Shown piece by piece: positions 45,571 through 54,994 of a DNA stretch of 64,000 nucleotides. Location: assembly GCA_018262795.1 (NCBI GenBank), contig JADFDM010000001.1, forward strand, positions 141,308-205,307. Direction: 5' to 3'. Below the pieces are notes generated by a model that worked only from the letters and a program-made list of their open reading frames with translations, was not told where the DNA came from and searched no databases. Position numbers and translations under genes: made by a program. Position 1 is the first letter of the stretch. Each line of letters begins with the position of its first letter. The DNA comes from Sphingobacteriales bacterium. Lineage in GTDB: Bacteria > Bacteroidota > Bacteroidia > Chitinophagales > LD1.

Positions 45571-46224
45571 GTGTCAAAGTTCACTCAGACTGAAAAATAT
45601 AGCGAATTGTCGGAGGCAATGGAATTGCGGATGAAGTACCATCCGTTGCGCATATTCATTTATCTGATATTAGTGGGGGGTAGTTCGGCTTTTTTATTTC
45701 TCTCCATTTCGTACTTGCTCACCAGTTTAGGAACGGATTTCAACCACTTTAAACTCCCGCTTATTTTTCATGCCAACACGGTGCTTATTATCGCATCCAG
45801 TTACACGATGACCCAAACGCGAAAGGCAATCACGAGAGATGATTGGAAGGGATATACGAATGGACTATTAGTGACTGCAGGTATCGGGTTGGGGTTTACC
45901 TTCTTTCAGTTGAAGGGTTGGGAAGAGCTGATAGCGCAAGGGATATTTATGAATAACAACATAGCCGGGGCTTACTTGTATATTATCAGCGGTCTGCATT
46001 TATTACACCTTGTGCTGGGAATTGTTTTTCTGATTGTGTTTGCCATTAAGGCTTTGATGATAAAGAATGACCCTGTTCAATCACTGATTTTTGAAAGCGA
46101 CCCTTTTAGTAAAATGAAGGTGAGTTTACTTTGCACCTACTGGTATTTTGTAGATGGACTTTGGGTATATCTCTACTTATTCTTTCTTCTGAACATTCAC
46201 CTGCTCGCGAAAGGAGTGCAATAG
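45571..46224 (+). CDS. Short cytochrome c oxidase subunit III-like protein
   Basis: A 217-residue membrane protein with five hydrophobic helices (about 28-50, 65-85, 97-115, 130-165, 182-212). COX3-family features are [38 protein letters not shown], and [16 protein letters not shown], ending [20 protein letters not shown]. Five helices rather than seven resembles short COX3/NorE-type proteins. It is not next to any oxidase gene; the window's oxidase operon (58.0-60.8 kb) lacks a subunit III. The start is GTG at 45571; ATG 45619 is an alternative. It is divergent from suf. Confidence 0.8.
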   Translation: MSKFTQTEKYSELSEAMELRMKYHPLRIFIYLILVGGSSAFLFLSISYLLTSLGTDFNHFKLPLIFHANTVLIIASSYTMTQTRKAITRDDWKGYTNGLLVTAGIGLGFTFFQLKGWEELIAQGIFMNNNIAGAYLYIISGLHLLHLVLGIVFLIVFAIKALMIKNDPVQSLIFESDPFSKMKVSLLCTYWYFVDGLWVYLYLFFLLNIHLLAKGVQ

Positions 46225-46275
46225 ATTTGGGAAGGATGGATGAGATGAAAAAAATGGAATGCACACTTCTTTGCT

Positions 46276-46768
46276 TTTACGGCAATAATCTTCGTGGAAT
46301 AAAACATCTAACACCCAATGAAGTCGGCTTTCTATTCCCCAATGACTACGGATGGCTTGAAGGAAAAAGTTAGCCTTTTCTTTCTTGCTACTAATGTAGT
46401 AGCGGGTTTCCGTAGTCGTTTTGTCCTGAATGGTTCGTTTGCTGAACAATTTAATAATGTAACAGAGAGCCACCCAATTCACCGATTCATCTACAAACCG
46501 TAAATCGCTGATAACAGAGCAGGTGCGCTCCTCTTATTTGCCCATGATCTTTTTCGATGGTATCATGGGAGGGAATGCCGTTTGGTAATTCCCGATAGGT
46601 GCGTAACCAAGATTCTTTTTCTTTACCAAAGTATTCTATATCCTCATAACCTTCGCAGCCTGCTATGGTAGCTATAACTGAAAGCCCTATAATATCAGTG
46701 AGTAAGTGAGTGATTTTCCGTTCATCTCTCGGATCGGTAATCGTTGAAAAGTGTTTCTTGAAGTCCAT
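46276..46768 (-). pseudogene. ISAs1-family transposase remnant with internal deletion
   Basis: The N-terminal part (from 46768) reads FSTITDPRDERKITHLLTDI and continues to LPNGIPSHDTI, typical of ISAs1 transposases. It then jumps at about 46555 to EKDHGQI, a motif that normally comes about 200 residues later, so the DDE catalytic core is deleted. A frameshift near 46545 follows; in the next frame the text resumes as RTCSVISDLRFVDES and VNWVALCYIIKLFSKRTI, then RSHWGIESRLHWVLDV and HEDYCRK, where similarity ends about 46276. It is therefore a dead relic. No terminal repeats were found. Confidence 0.88.
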
Positions 46769-47785
46769 TTGTTCCCTCAAAGAACAAAAGTGGTTCGCCT
46801 ATTTGGTAGTCAATTTGCACCCCTTACTCTTTGATACTGAACAGTTTTTCATGCGGTCGCCCTGCCTGGTAGGGCGGGGATAGCAAAAGAGGAAGAAGAA
46901 TATTTTTTATAGCAGTTGTGCCGATTACTATGGTAACAGAAAGGGATTGCTTGAACTGGCAATGCATTGAGTGCGGGATTAAAAATCTGGCTTTATCTGT
47001 AAGTTTGACATGCTCTTAGGGAAATGTCGAACAGCGTACGTTGCTACCGCATAACAACTATCTTTTCATCAACAGTGGGATAGGCGGTTTGGAGGAACTG
47101 AATTACCCGTTAGAGGGAAATGCGCTAATACTCATGATTATGTCCTTTGCACCGCTGTTGCCGGCTGCAGACGAAGAAAGGCAAGTCAATTCCTTAAAGG
47201 TTTATAAATTGACCTAATGCGCACCTTAACGGCTACCTACTCCCCACTTGTGTTCGTGCAGCATTTTTGAGCCAACAAAATGATTTTGGCACCTGATAAA
47301 ATGCTTTTCGTGCAAGTAAGAATATTTTGAACTAAGGGAAAGTTTGTACTTCTGAAGAAAAGTTATCGGAATTCATTCAAACATTAAGTTTTCGTTGTTT
47401 TACTTTCCTGCCTGCCGACTTATAGCCCTAAAGAACAAGGTGTAGAACTTGATGGGCACCAAACGATTGGTCATAAACCAATGAAATGAATACAGCAATT
47501 GTTTTGTTTTTGGTGTGCAATAGAATCGTCCGGCTCGCTCACAACTCCGTGTTCACCATTCCTATTATCCATCACTTTTCGCAGCTACTTTAAAAAAATC
47601 AGAACCTGCAAAACTTTTGTTATTGTTTATTGTTCTGTTGAGGAAGTATGTCTTTATACCTTGCACGAGTTAAGTAGGAATATTTGTATTCTCCGTTTTT
47701 AGAAACAGCCCATTACGGGTATTAGCATACTGGCGATTACTTTAAGGTAACCACTCTTCTTAAAAGAGTTTTAAACCCAATAGCT
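46769..47785. other. About 1 kb with no intact gene beside the IS relic
   Basis: No family-like open frame on either strand. A lone TAAGTTTG at 47000 matches the -7 element but precedes nothing. A GC-rich patch around 46855-46880 stands out from the AT-rich surroundings. The stretch is probably debris from past insertion and decay, as the adjacent transposase relic suggests. Confidence 0.5.
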
Positions 47786-48454
47786 ATGGAAAATATAGTG
47801 AAAGTGAAATCAGTGGAAAAGGCCACCCACGATGTGCTTAGAATTGTTATTGAAAAACCCGCACAGTATGCTTTTAATCCAGGACAGGCCACCGAGATAG
47901 CCATCAATAAAGAAGGATGGCAAAAAGAAGTGCGGCCTTTTACCTTCACCTGCCTTCCGGATGCAGATTACTTAGAGTTCACCATCAAAACTTACCCTTC
48001 GCACAAAGGAGTGACCAATGAGTTGCTGAACCTAAAGCCCAATGACGAATTGATTTTGGGCGATTCGTGGGGCACTATCGGTTACAAAGGAGAAGGAACT
48101 TTCATCGCAGGTGGTGCAGGGGTTACTCCTTTTATCTGCATTTTTCGGCATCTCCATTCCAAAGGTGAAATTGGAAACAATAAACTCATTTTTGCCAACA
48201 AAGGGAAAGCCGACATTATCAACGAAGCTGAATTCAAAGAGATGTTGGGAAAGAACTTCATCAACATTCTATCCGGTGAAAAAGCGGATGAATATGCACA
48301 GGGATTTATCACCGAAGACTTTCTGAAACAATGTGGTATTGATCCGAAGAAGCACGTTTATGTATGTGGCCCTCCCCCGATGATGGATGCAATTGAGCAA
48401 CAACTCTTAAATTTGGGTATTGATAAGCAATTAATAGTTAAAGAAGAATTTTAA
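47786..48454 (+). CDS. Ferredoxin-NADP reductase-like flavoprotein
   Basis: A 222-residue single-chain FAD/NAD(P) oxidoreductase. The FAD-binding barrel has VRPFTFTCLPD (R-x-[FY]-[ST] type motif) and KTYPSHKGVTNELLNL; the nucleotide-binding part has FIAGGAGVTPFICIFRHL and YVCGPPPMMDAIEQQL. No iron-sulfur domain is attached, so its electron partner is separate. It lies 8 bp before acnA and is probably co-transcribed, though their link is unclear. Confidence 0.88.
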   Translation: MENIVKVKSVEKATHDVLRIVIEKPAQYAFNPGQATEIAINKEGWQKEVRPFTFTCLPDADYLEFTIKTYPSHKGVTNELLNLKPNDELILGDSWGTIGYKGEGTFIAGGAGVTPFICIFRHLHSKGEIGNNKLIFANKGKADIINEAEFKEMLGKNFINILSGEKADEYAQGFITEDFLKQCGIDPKKHVYVCGPPPMMDAIEQQLLNLGIDKQLIVKEEF

Positions 48455-48462
48455 ACAGCACT

Positions 48463-51249
48463 ATGGAAAAAGATGTATTCAAAGTAAAAAAGGAGCTAAA
48501 GCTCAAGAGTGGTAATTTCAATTACTACAGTCTTCCCGAATTAGAAAAGCAAGGCTTTGCCATTCAAAAGATGCCATTTTCTATTCGCATCTTATTAGAA
48601 AATGCACTGCGAAACTACGATGGCTTTTCAGTGACCAAAGAAAACATTGACACTTTGTTGCATTGGACTCCCAAAGGTTCCGATAAGGACATTCCCTTTA
48701 AGCCCGCCAGAGTGTTGATGCAGGATTTTACAGGTGTTCCCGCTGTGGTAGATATTGCCGCACTGCGGGCGGAAGTAGCTCGAAAGGGCAAAGACCCCAA
48801 TTCCATTAACCCGCTCATTCCGGTGGATTTAGTAATAGACCACTCGGTGCAGGTAGATTATTTTGGAACGGAGAGTTCTTATGAACGGAATATTGATGAA
48901 GAGTATAAACGTAATAAAGAGCGCTATCAATTTCTGAAATGGGCGCAAAATTCCTTTGATAATTTTACAGTAGTGCCACCCGGTATGGGTATTTGCCATC
49001 AGGTAAATCTGGAATACTTATCAAAAGGAGTTATTGAAAGAAATGGGGAAGTTTTTCCGGACACGTTAGTGGGAACCGATAGTCACACTCCGATGGTAAA
49101 CGGTATTGGTGTAGTGGCTTGGGGCGTTGGCGGCATCGAAGCCGAAGCGGCTATTTTAGGGCAACCTCTCTATTTTATAATGCCCGAAGTAATCGGACTA
49201 AAACTTACCGGCAAACTTCCGGTGGGGTCCACTGCTACTGACTTGGTATTAACCATTGCCGACTTACTCAGAAAGCGCGGAGTGGTAGGGAAATTTGTAG
49301 AAGTGTTCGGCTCCGGCTTAAATAATCTTTCAGTTCCCGATAGAGCGACCATCGGCAATATGTCGCCTGAGTTTGGTTGCACCATTACTTACTTCCCTAT
49401 TGACGATAAAACTTTGGAGTATATGCGGAAGAGCAATCGCTCCGAAGAGCAAATAACCTTGGTGGAAACCTATTGCAAAACAAATATGTTGTGGCGAGAG
49501 CACGAGGATAAAATCACCTATACCGATGTGGTAGAATTGGATATTTCCACCGTAGTGCCCACTGTAGCTGGCCCTAAGCGACCACAGGATAAAATCCTGT
49601 TGAAAGATTTTAAAAGCAAGTTTATTGACTTGTTGGATAAATCATTCGGCAGAACTTATTTGGAAAAAGATGTGCGTGAAATTCAAAAATCTATCATCCG
49701 ATTTGAAGGGGAAGGGGGCAATCAAGTTCAGCATGAACATAGTGATACTGCGGTATTGCAAGATGCAAAGTTGGAGAAAGCCAACAGTCTGAAATCTGTA
49801 TGGATTACAAGAGGGCAAGAAAAGTTTTTGCTTTCAGACGGAGATGTGGCCATCGCAGCTATTACTTCTTGCACCAACACCTCCAATCCGTTTGTGATGA
49901 TAGGTGCCGGATTAGTGGCTCGAAAAGCCAGAGAGCATGGCATCAATGTAAAACCCTGGGTAAAAACCTCTCTTGCTCCCGGTTCAAAAGTGGTCACCGA
50001 CTATTTGGAGAAAGCAGATTTGATGAAAGATTTGGAAGCCCTCCAGTTCCATTTGGTGGGCTATGGTTGCACTTCCTGTATTGGTAATTCCGGTCCTTTG
50101 CTGCCCGATATTGCCAAGGCGGTGGATGAGCACAGTTTGGTAGTTACTTCAGTACTTTCGGGGAATAGAAATTTTGAAGCGAGGATACATCCGCAGGTAA
50201 AAATGAATTTCCTGATGTCGCCTATGTTGGTGGTGGCGTTTGCCATTGCGGGTCGGGTGGATATTGATTTGCTCAACGAGCCGATAAGCTACGACTCCAA
50301 TCGAGAGCCGGTTTTCTTAAAAGATATATGGCCTTCGGATGATGAGATCAATGAAATCTTGAGCCGAGTGTTATCCCCTGGCGATTTTGCAAAAAATTAT
50401 GGGGAGATATTTGAAGGAAATGAAACATGGAGAAACATGGAAGTGCCCACCGGTAAATTATATGAATGGGATTCCAATTCCACTTATATCAAAGAGATTC
50501 CATTCTTCCACGGCATTTCTGAAAACCCTGAACCTTTAGCCGATATTACGAGTGCTCGCGCCTTATTGGTGTTAGGCGATAGCGTGACCACCGACCATAT
50601 TTCACCTGCCGGAGCATTCAGTGAACGCTCCTCGTCCGGTGAATATTTATTGAGCCGCGGGGTGAAAAAGGAGAACTTTAATTCTTATGGGTCGCGCAGA
50701 GGAAATGATGAAGTGATGGTGCGTGGCACCTTCGCCAATGTGCGCATCAAAAATAAATTAGCAAAGAAGGAAGGAGGATATACTACCCATTTGCCTTCAG
50801 GAAAAGAGATGACCGTTTACGATGCTTCTTTAAAATATAAGGAAGAGAAAACACCCTTAGTGGTGCTTGTGGGGAAAGAATACGGTAGCGGCTCCTCTCG
50901 CGACTGGGCAGCCAAAGGAACTTTCTTACTGGGGATTAAATGTGTAATAGCCGAAAGCTATGAACGCATTCACCGTAGCAACTTGGTGGACTTAGGAGTG
51001 CTGCCACTGCAATATAAAAAGGGAGAAACTGCCGAGAGTTTAGGGCTTACCGGTAAGGAAACATTTGCTATTACCGGTATTGCTGGGGGATTGAAACCAC
51101 TCCAAGAAATTCAGGTAACAGCCAAAAGCGAATCGGGCAGTGAAATTAAATTTCAGGCTATTGCCCGCCTTGACTCCCCTATAGAAATCGAATATTACCG
51201 CAACGGAGGTATTTTACAATATGTGCTGCGGCAGTTTTTAAATAAATAG
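48463..51249 (+). CDS. acnA: Aconitate hydratase A
   Basis: Aconitase isomerises citrate and isocitrate in the TCA cycle. A 928-residue protein of the AcnA/IRP1 type. The 4Fe-4S cysteines lie in AITSCTNTSNPFVMI and GYGCTSCIGNSGPL; other motifs are DSVTTDHISPAGAF, GSRRGNDEVMVRGTFANVRI and KEYGSGSSRDWAAKGT. All active-site motifs look intact. It follows a ferredoxin-reductase-like gene by 8 bp. Being an oxygen- and NO-sensitive Fe-S enzyme, it fits the neighbouring redox-stress genes loosely. Confidence 0.96.
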   Translation: MEKDVFKVKKELKLKSGNFNYYSLPELEKQGFAIQKMPFSIRILLENALRNYDGFSVTKENIDTLLHWTPKGSDKDIPFKPARVLMQDFTGVPAVVDIAALRAEVARKGKDPNSINPLIPVDLVIDHSVQVDYFGTESSYERNIDEEYKRNKERYQFLKWAQNSFDNFTVVPPGMGICHQVNLEYLSKGVIERNGEVFPDTLVGTDSHTPMVNGIGVVAWGVGGIEAEAAILGQPLYFIMPEVIGLKLTGKLPVGSTATDLVLTIADLLRKRGVVGKFVEVFGSGLNNLSVPDRATIGNMSPEFGCTITYFPIDDKTLEYMRKSNRSEEQITLVETYCKTNMLWREHEDKITYTDVVELDISTVVPTVAGPKRPQDKILLKDFKSKFIDLLDKSFGRTYLEKDVREIQKSIIRFEGEGGNQVQHEHSDTAVLQDAKLEKANSLKSVWITRGQEKFLLSDGDVAIAAITSCTNTSNPFVMIGAGLVARKAREHGINVKPWVKTSLAPGSKVVTDYLEKADLMKDLEALQFHLVGYGCTSCIGNSGPLLPDIAKAVDEHSLVVTSVLSGNRNFEARIHPQVKMNFLMSPMLVVAFAIAGRVDIDLLNEPISYDSNREPVFLKDIWPSDDEINEILSRVLSPGDFAKNYGEIFEGNETWRNMEVPTGKLYEWDSNSTYIKEIPFFHGISENPEPLADITSARALLVLGDSVTTDHISPAGAFSERSSSGEYLLSRGVKKENFNSYGSRRGNDEVMVRGTFANVRIKNKLAKKEGGYTTHLPSGKEMTVYDASLKYKEEKTPLVVLVGKEYGSGSSRDWAAKGTFLLGIKCVIAESYERIHRSNLVDLGVLPLQYKKGETAESLGLTGKETFAITGIAGGLKPLQEIQVTAKSESGSEIKFQAIARLDSPIEIEYYRNGGILQYVLRQFLNK

Positions 51250-51307
51250 GAGGGAAATAAGCGAACGAGTTTATCCTCATTTACTAAACACTTAAAATCG
51301 AAATATT

Positions 51308-51736
51308 ATGGCAACATCAAATGCACAAGCGCAATGGAAAGGAAAAATTAAAGATGGAAGTGGTACCCTAAAATTTACCGGATACGAAGGCGCTTACACT
51401 TTCTCCTCTCGCTTTGAAGGAGGTAAAGGCACAAACCCGGAAGAGCTAATTGGTGCGGCACATGCCGGGTGCTTTTCTATGTATCTTTCCCTGTTACTCA
51501 CTGAGGCTGGACTAAGTCCTGAAAGTATTGATACGAATGCTAAAGTAACTATTGACATGGACGACTCCGGTCCTCATATTACTGAAATAAAACTCGACTG
51601 CAAGGTGAAATGCTCAGGACTGGAGGATGGAAAGTTGCAGCAACTGGCAGCAACTTCCAAAGAAAAATGTCCGGTTTCGAGATTGTATGCCGGAGGAACC
51701 GCCAAGATATCGGCTGATACGCAGTTGGTGAAATAA
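51308..51736 (+). CDS. OsmC-family peroxiredoxin
   Basis: A 142-residue OsmC-type thiol peroxidase, which reduces organic hydroperoxides. The two catalytic cysteines are in ELIGAAHAGCFSMYLSLLL and KEKCPVSRLYAGGT, in the family spacing. N-terminal GSGTLKFTGYEGAYTFSSRF is characteristic. It starts 58 bp after acnA and is the first of a run of small redox genes. Confidence 0.92.
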   Translation: MATSNAQAQWKGKIKDGSGTLKFTGYEGAYTFSSRFEGGKGTNPEELIGAAHAGCFSMYLSLLLTEAGLSPESIDTNAKVTIDMDDSGPHITEIKLDCKVKCSGLEDGKLQQLAATSKEKCPVSRLYAGGTAKISADTQLVK

Positions 51737-51891
51737 ACTCGGCTTATTATTCTTAAAGAAACAAGAAAGGGAATTGCCCGCTTCTATTCACAGAGAGAAG
51801 TTGCATACAATGAATGCGGGAATTTGCAGTAGCTGCTACAGCAAATTTTAGAAAATTGAAAAGTGCTGTTTGAAAAAATTAGAGTTTTGAA

Positions 51892-52380
51892 ATGAGTCGC
51901 GATATTTATATCATCTCCGTTTTTGTCCATGTGGTTTCTGCGTGTATTTGGTTAGGAGGTATGTTGTTTTTGATATTGGCATTTATCCCCGGCATCAAAA
52001 ATCATCCTGATAAAGTGGACTTAATAGCCAGTGTGTCGTTAAAGTTTAGAGGGGTAGGAGCGGTAGCACTTACACTGTTATTGATTACCGGCTTTATACA
52101 ACTCGAATTTAGAGGCGTGCAATGGAACATTGATTATTTCAGAACAAACCCTTTTGGCAAGGTGGCGGGACTTAAAATCATAGTCTTTATCGGTATTATC
52201 TTCATCAGCTTAATACACGATTATTATCTCGGCAATCGGGCTATTGTGGCTTGGAAAAGTGATCCCGAACACGCAGAAACTATTCGACTGAGAAATGTGT
52301 CGCGGCTAATGGGTAGAGCGAGTTTTATGCTTGCTTTACTGGCAGTATTCTTAGGCGTGATTTTGTCGCGAGGATGGTAA
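51892..52380 (+). CDS. CopD-like four-helix membrane protein
   Basis: A 162-residue protein with four hydrophobic helices (about 5-32, 52-72, 90-110, 138-158). VFVHVVSACIWLGGMLFLIL with its His near the membrane face, and KFRGVGAVALTLLLITGFIQL, resemble CopD/DUF-type membrane domains linked to copper or heme. The helix 3 HDYYLGNRA motif is also typical. Whether it moves copper is inference, but the oxidase and cupredoxin genes downstream make it reasonable. Confidence 0.7.
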   Translation: MSRDIYIISVFVHVVSACIWLGGMLFLILAFIPGIKNHPDKVDLIASVSLKFRGVGAVALTLLLITGFIQLEFRGVQWNIDYFRTNPFGKVAGLKIIVFIGIIFISLIHDYYLGNRAIVAWKSDPEHAETIRLRNVSRLMGRASFMLALLAVFLGVILSRGW

Positions 52381-52412
52381 AGTGATTAACTAAAAAGTAA
52401 ACAATAAATATT

Positions 52413-52742
52413 ATGGAAACCGATAACCTATTTCCGAAAACAACTAAAGAATTGGCCGATAAAAAGGCCGCGTTAGCTCCTGAAAACATAGAAGCATGGA
52501 GAAATTTCAGCAAAACAGTTTTTAAAGAGGGTGCTCTTCCCGAGAAAACGAAACAACTGATTGCGGTGGCCGTGGCGCATGTTACGCAATGCCCTTACTG
52601 TATTAGAGCGCATACGAAGCAGGCGATGCGCAAAGGAGCGAGCAAGGAAGAAATCATGGAGGCAATATGGGTAGCATCTGAGATGCGTGCAGGAGCCGCT
52701 TATGCGCATGCAACCATTGCCATGGATGAGATGGAGAAATAA
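52413..52742 (+). CDS. AhpD-like carboxymuconolactone decarboxylase family protein
   Basis: A 109-residue CMD-domain protein with the AhpD active-site pattern TQCPYCIRAHTKQAMRKGAS (CxxC followed by His) and EIMEAIWVASEMRAGAAYAHA. AhpD-type proteins use these cysteines in peroxide defence. Its stop codon overlaps the next ATG by one base (TAATG). A second AhpD-like gene lies at 55794. Confidence 0.9.
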   Translation: METDNLFPKTTKELADKKAALAPENIEAWRNFSKTVFKEGALPEKTKQLIAVAVAHVTQCPYCIRAHTKQAMRKGASKEEIMEAIWVASEMRAGAAYAHATIAMDEMEK

Positions 52743-53371
52743 TGAGAGTACACCAACCTTTTTTTTCGGTCATCATTGCTTCGTACAATCGGGCAGCGCT
52801 TTTAAAGAGAGCACTGCGTTCTTTAGTTCAGCAAACCGAAGAGGATTGGGAAGCCATTATTGTGGATGATGGTAGTACGGATGATACGCATTCGCAAGTT
52901 TTACCTTTTCTACATCGCGATAAAAGAATAAAGTACATCTCAAAACTGCATAGCGGAGAAGTGCTTTCTAAAAATGAGGGTATATACGCTTCGATTGGGA
53001 AGGTGATTACCTTTTTGGATTCTGATGACGAGTATCGGCCCGAGCATCTAAAGCAACGGAAGGATATTTTGTTAGAGAATCCGGATGTGAAATTTCTATA
53101 TGGTGGATTAGAGGTAATTGGAAGCCCGTATGTTCCCGATAGGTTTGACTATTCTAAGAAAATACATCTCAAGCACTGTGTAGCCGGGGGTACTTTCTTT
53201 ATGGAAAGAAATACTTTGCTTTCATTAAATGGATTGAATGAAATCCCGATGGGAGCCGATGATGATTTATTTGCCCGCGCAAAGAAAGCAGGGGTTGAAA
53301 TGAAGGAGACCAACATAGCTACTTACATTTATCACCGCGAAACGCTCGATTCAATTACAAATAACGTGTAG
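52742..53371 (+). CDS. Family 2 glycosyltransferase
   Basis: A 209-residue GT-A glycosyltransferase: FFSVIIASYNRAALLKRALR, then IVDDGSTDDT (sugar-nucleotide Asp) and ITFLDSDDEYRPEHL (DxD motif), ending ADDDLFARAKKAGVEMKET. It is short, lacking a membrane anchor or C-terminal domain. Donor and acceptor are unknown. It overlaps the AhpD-like gene by one base and precedes the DUF488 gene by 3 bp. Confidence 0.9.
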   Translation: MRVHQPFFSVIIASYNRAALLKRALRSLVQQTEEDWEAIIVDDGSTDDTHSQVLPFLHRDKRIKYISKLHSGEVLSKNEGIYASIGKVITFLDSDDEYRPEHLKQRKDILLENPDVKFLYGGLEVIGSPYVPDRFDYSKKIHLKHCVAGGTFFMERNTLLSLNGLNEIPMGADDDLFARAKKAGVEMKETNIATYIYHRETLDSITNNV

Positions 53372-53374
53372 TAT

Positions 53375-53920
53375 ATGAAAACAGCGCAACGTAGGGAGAT
53401 TTGGACGATAGGTCATTCTACCCATACGTTGGAAGAATTTGTTGCCATGCTAAAATCCTTTCAGGTGGAAACGGTGGCTGATATAAGAAGCCTTCCCGGC
53501 TCGCGCAAATTTCCCCAGTTTAATAAAGAGGAGCTGGTAATTTCTTTACCCCAACACCATATTCAATACATCCATTTAGAAAAGTTAGGCGGAAGAAGAA
53601 AAGTAAAACCCGATTCTAAAAATACGTACTGGCGCCATCCTGCATTTCGCGGCTATGCCGATTTTATGGAAACGGAAACCTTTAAAGAAGGAATAGCAGA
53701 GTTAGAACAAATAGCTTCTTCTCAACGAACAGCTTATATGTGTTCTGAGGCGGTGTGGTGGCGATGTCATCGTTCTATGGTTTCCGACTATTTAAAGGCT
53801 AAGGGATGGAAAGTAATGCACATTATGGGAGTCGGAAAATCAGAAGAACATCCCTATACGCAACCGGCAAGAGTGGTAGCCGGTGAGTTGACTTATAAAA
53901 CGGAAGAGAAAAAAATATAG
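53375..53920 (+). CDS. DUF488 family protein
   Basis: A 181-residue DUF488 protein: TIGHSTHTLEEFVAMLK at the N-terminus, VADIRSLPGSRKFPQFN, YIHLEKLGGRRK, then TAYMCSEAVWWRCHRSMVSDYL with two Cys/His. Function of the family is not established. It lies 3 bp after the glycosyltransferase gene, so likely one transcript. Confidence 0.9.
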   Translation: MKTAQRREIWTIGHSTHTLEEFVAMLKSFQVETVADIRSLPGSRKFPQFNKEELVISLPQHHIQYIHLEKLGGRRKVKPDSKNTYWRHPAFRGYADFMETETFKEGIAELEQIASSQRTAYMCSEAVWWRCHRSMVSDYLKAKGWKVMHIMGVGKSEEHPYTQPARVVAGELTYKTEEKKI

Positions 53921-54069
53921 ACTAAAGAGAAATGTCTTTTAGTACTAAAAAAAAAAGGGCTCTAACGAAAACTAAATACAAAAAGCGTTGTTACCTTTTT
54001 ATTCCTGCCCTACTCTATTTAAAGAGAATCGCAAATTTTTATTCTGTTAACCTACAAAATTCAATTAAA

Positions 54070-54606
54070 ATGAAAAAGCTTAAAAAAGTTGCTTTTGCAA
54101 TGAGTGTCGTACTGTGCTCAGTTGCATATTTATCACCTGTATTTGGTCAAGATGCTCCAAAACTTACTGATCCAGAGATAGCCTCCGTAGCGGTGGTTGC
54201 TAATCAAAATGATATTGATTTCGCAGAAATAGCGAAGCAAAAATCACACGATAAAAAAGTCTTGGAATTTGCCAATACGATGATTACAGACCATAAATCT
54301 GTTATTGATTTAGCCGTAGCATTGGTGACCAAGCTACATGTAACTCCTAAAGACAATGCGGTTAGCAAACAATTGCTTTCCGATGCTGCGAACACAAAAA
54401 AAATGCTCAATTCAAAATCAGCTAAGGAATTTAACAAGGCATACGTTGACAATGAAGTAGCCTATCACAAAGCGGTGATTTCAGCGGTTAAAACAATATT
54501 GATTCCGCAATCTCAAAATGCTGAGTTAAAAGCATTGTTAGAAAAAGTGGTGCCTATTCTTGAAGCGCACTTGGCACATGCAGAAATGGTTCAAAAAGAA
54601 ATTTAA
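54070..54606 (+). CDS. DUF4142 exported protein
   Basis: A 178-residue protein with signal peptide KVAFAMSVVLCSVAYLSPVFG, followed by a DUF4142 ferritin-like four-helix domain: EIASVAVVANQNDIDFAEIA, EFANTMITDHKSVIDLAVAL, FNKAYVDNEVAYHKAVISAV and VPILEAHLAHAEMVQ. His residues (DHK, YHK, AHLAHAE) recur in the helices. Start at 54070 keeps the signal peptide; the frame is open upstream to 53932 through a basic stretch. The next gene, a copper protein, starts 6 bp after its stop. Confidence 0.88.
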   Translation: MKKLKKVAFAMSVVLCSVAYLSPVFGQDAPKLTDPEIASVAVVANQNDIDFAEIAKQKSHDKKVLEFANTMITDHKSVIDLAVALVTKLHVTPKDNAVSKQLLSDAANTKKMLNSKSAKEFNKAYVDNEVAYHKAVISAVKTILIPQSQNAELKALLEKVVPILEAHLAHAEMVQKEI

Positions 54607-54612
54607 TAGATA

Positions 54613-54951
54613 ATGACACCATTCAACGCCATTAAAAACGGTATCTTCTTTGTGATTGCAGTTGCAACATTCGTAGCCTGTAACAATACCCAAAAGAATT
54701 ACACGCCTCAAAGCTACGTGGTTGAAATTAAGGATATGCAGTTTCAACCCGATACAATTACATTACATAAAGGCGATACCGTAACATGGATAAATAAGGA
54801 TATTGTGGCACATAATGTGACGCAAAAAGAGGCAGCTTGGGCTTCTCCCACTTTGCCCTCCGATGCTACTTGGCAAAAAGTAATCGAGAAAAGCGATTCA
54901 TACTATTGTAGCATTCATATTAATATGAAAGGGGAGATAGTGGTAGAATAA
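54613..54951 (+). CDS. Cupredoxin (plastocyanin-like) lipoprotein
   Basis: A 112-residue lipoprotein: hydrophobic signal ending VATFVACNN with the lipobox Cys. The cupredoxin domain contains FQPDTITLHKGDTVTWINKD and copper ligands His in IVAHNVTQ, then Cys, His and Met in YYCSIHINMKGEI. It is a small electron carrier of the plastocyanin/pseudoazurin type at the membrane surface. Its position between DUF4142 and an ECF sigma gene suggests one stress or respiration unit; it could donate electrons to the CuA oxidase downstream (inference). Confidence 0.9.
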   Translation: MTPFNAIKNGIFFVIAVATFVACNNTQKNYTPQSYVVEIKDMQFQPDTITLHKGDTVTWINKDIVAHNVTQKEAAWASPTLPSDATWQKVIEKSDSYYCSIHINMKGEIVVE

Positions 54952-54994
54952 ATAGAAAGATAACAGTGCGGCAGCGGCCATAAAATGATAGTTC

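Noticed and set aside
46318..46503. Plus-strand open frame across the transposase relic
   Set aside because: Antisense to recognisable ISAs1 sequence; no features of its own.
47000..47007. TAAGTTTG promoter-like sequence
   Set aside because: Exact -7 match but no gene follows; most likely a chance match in AT-rich DNA.
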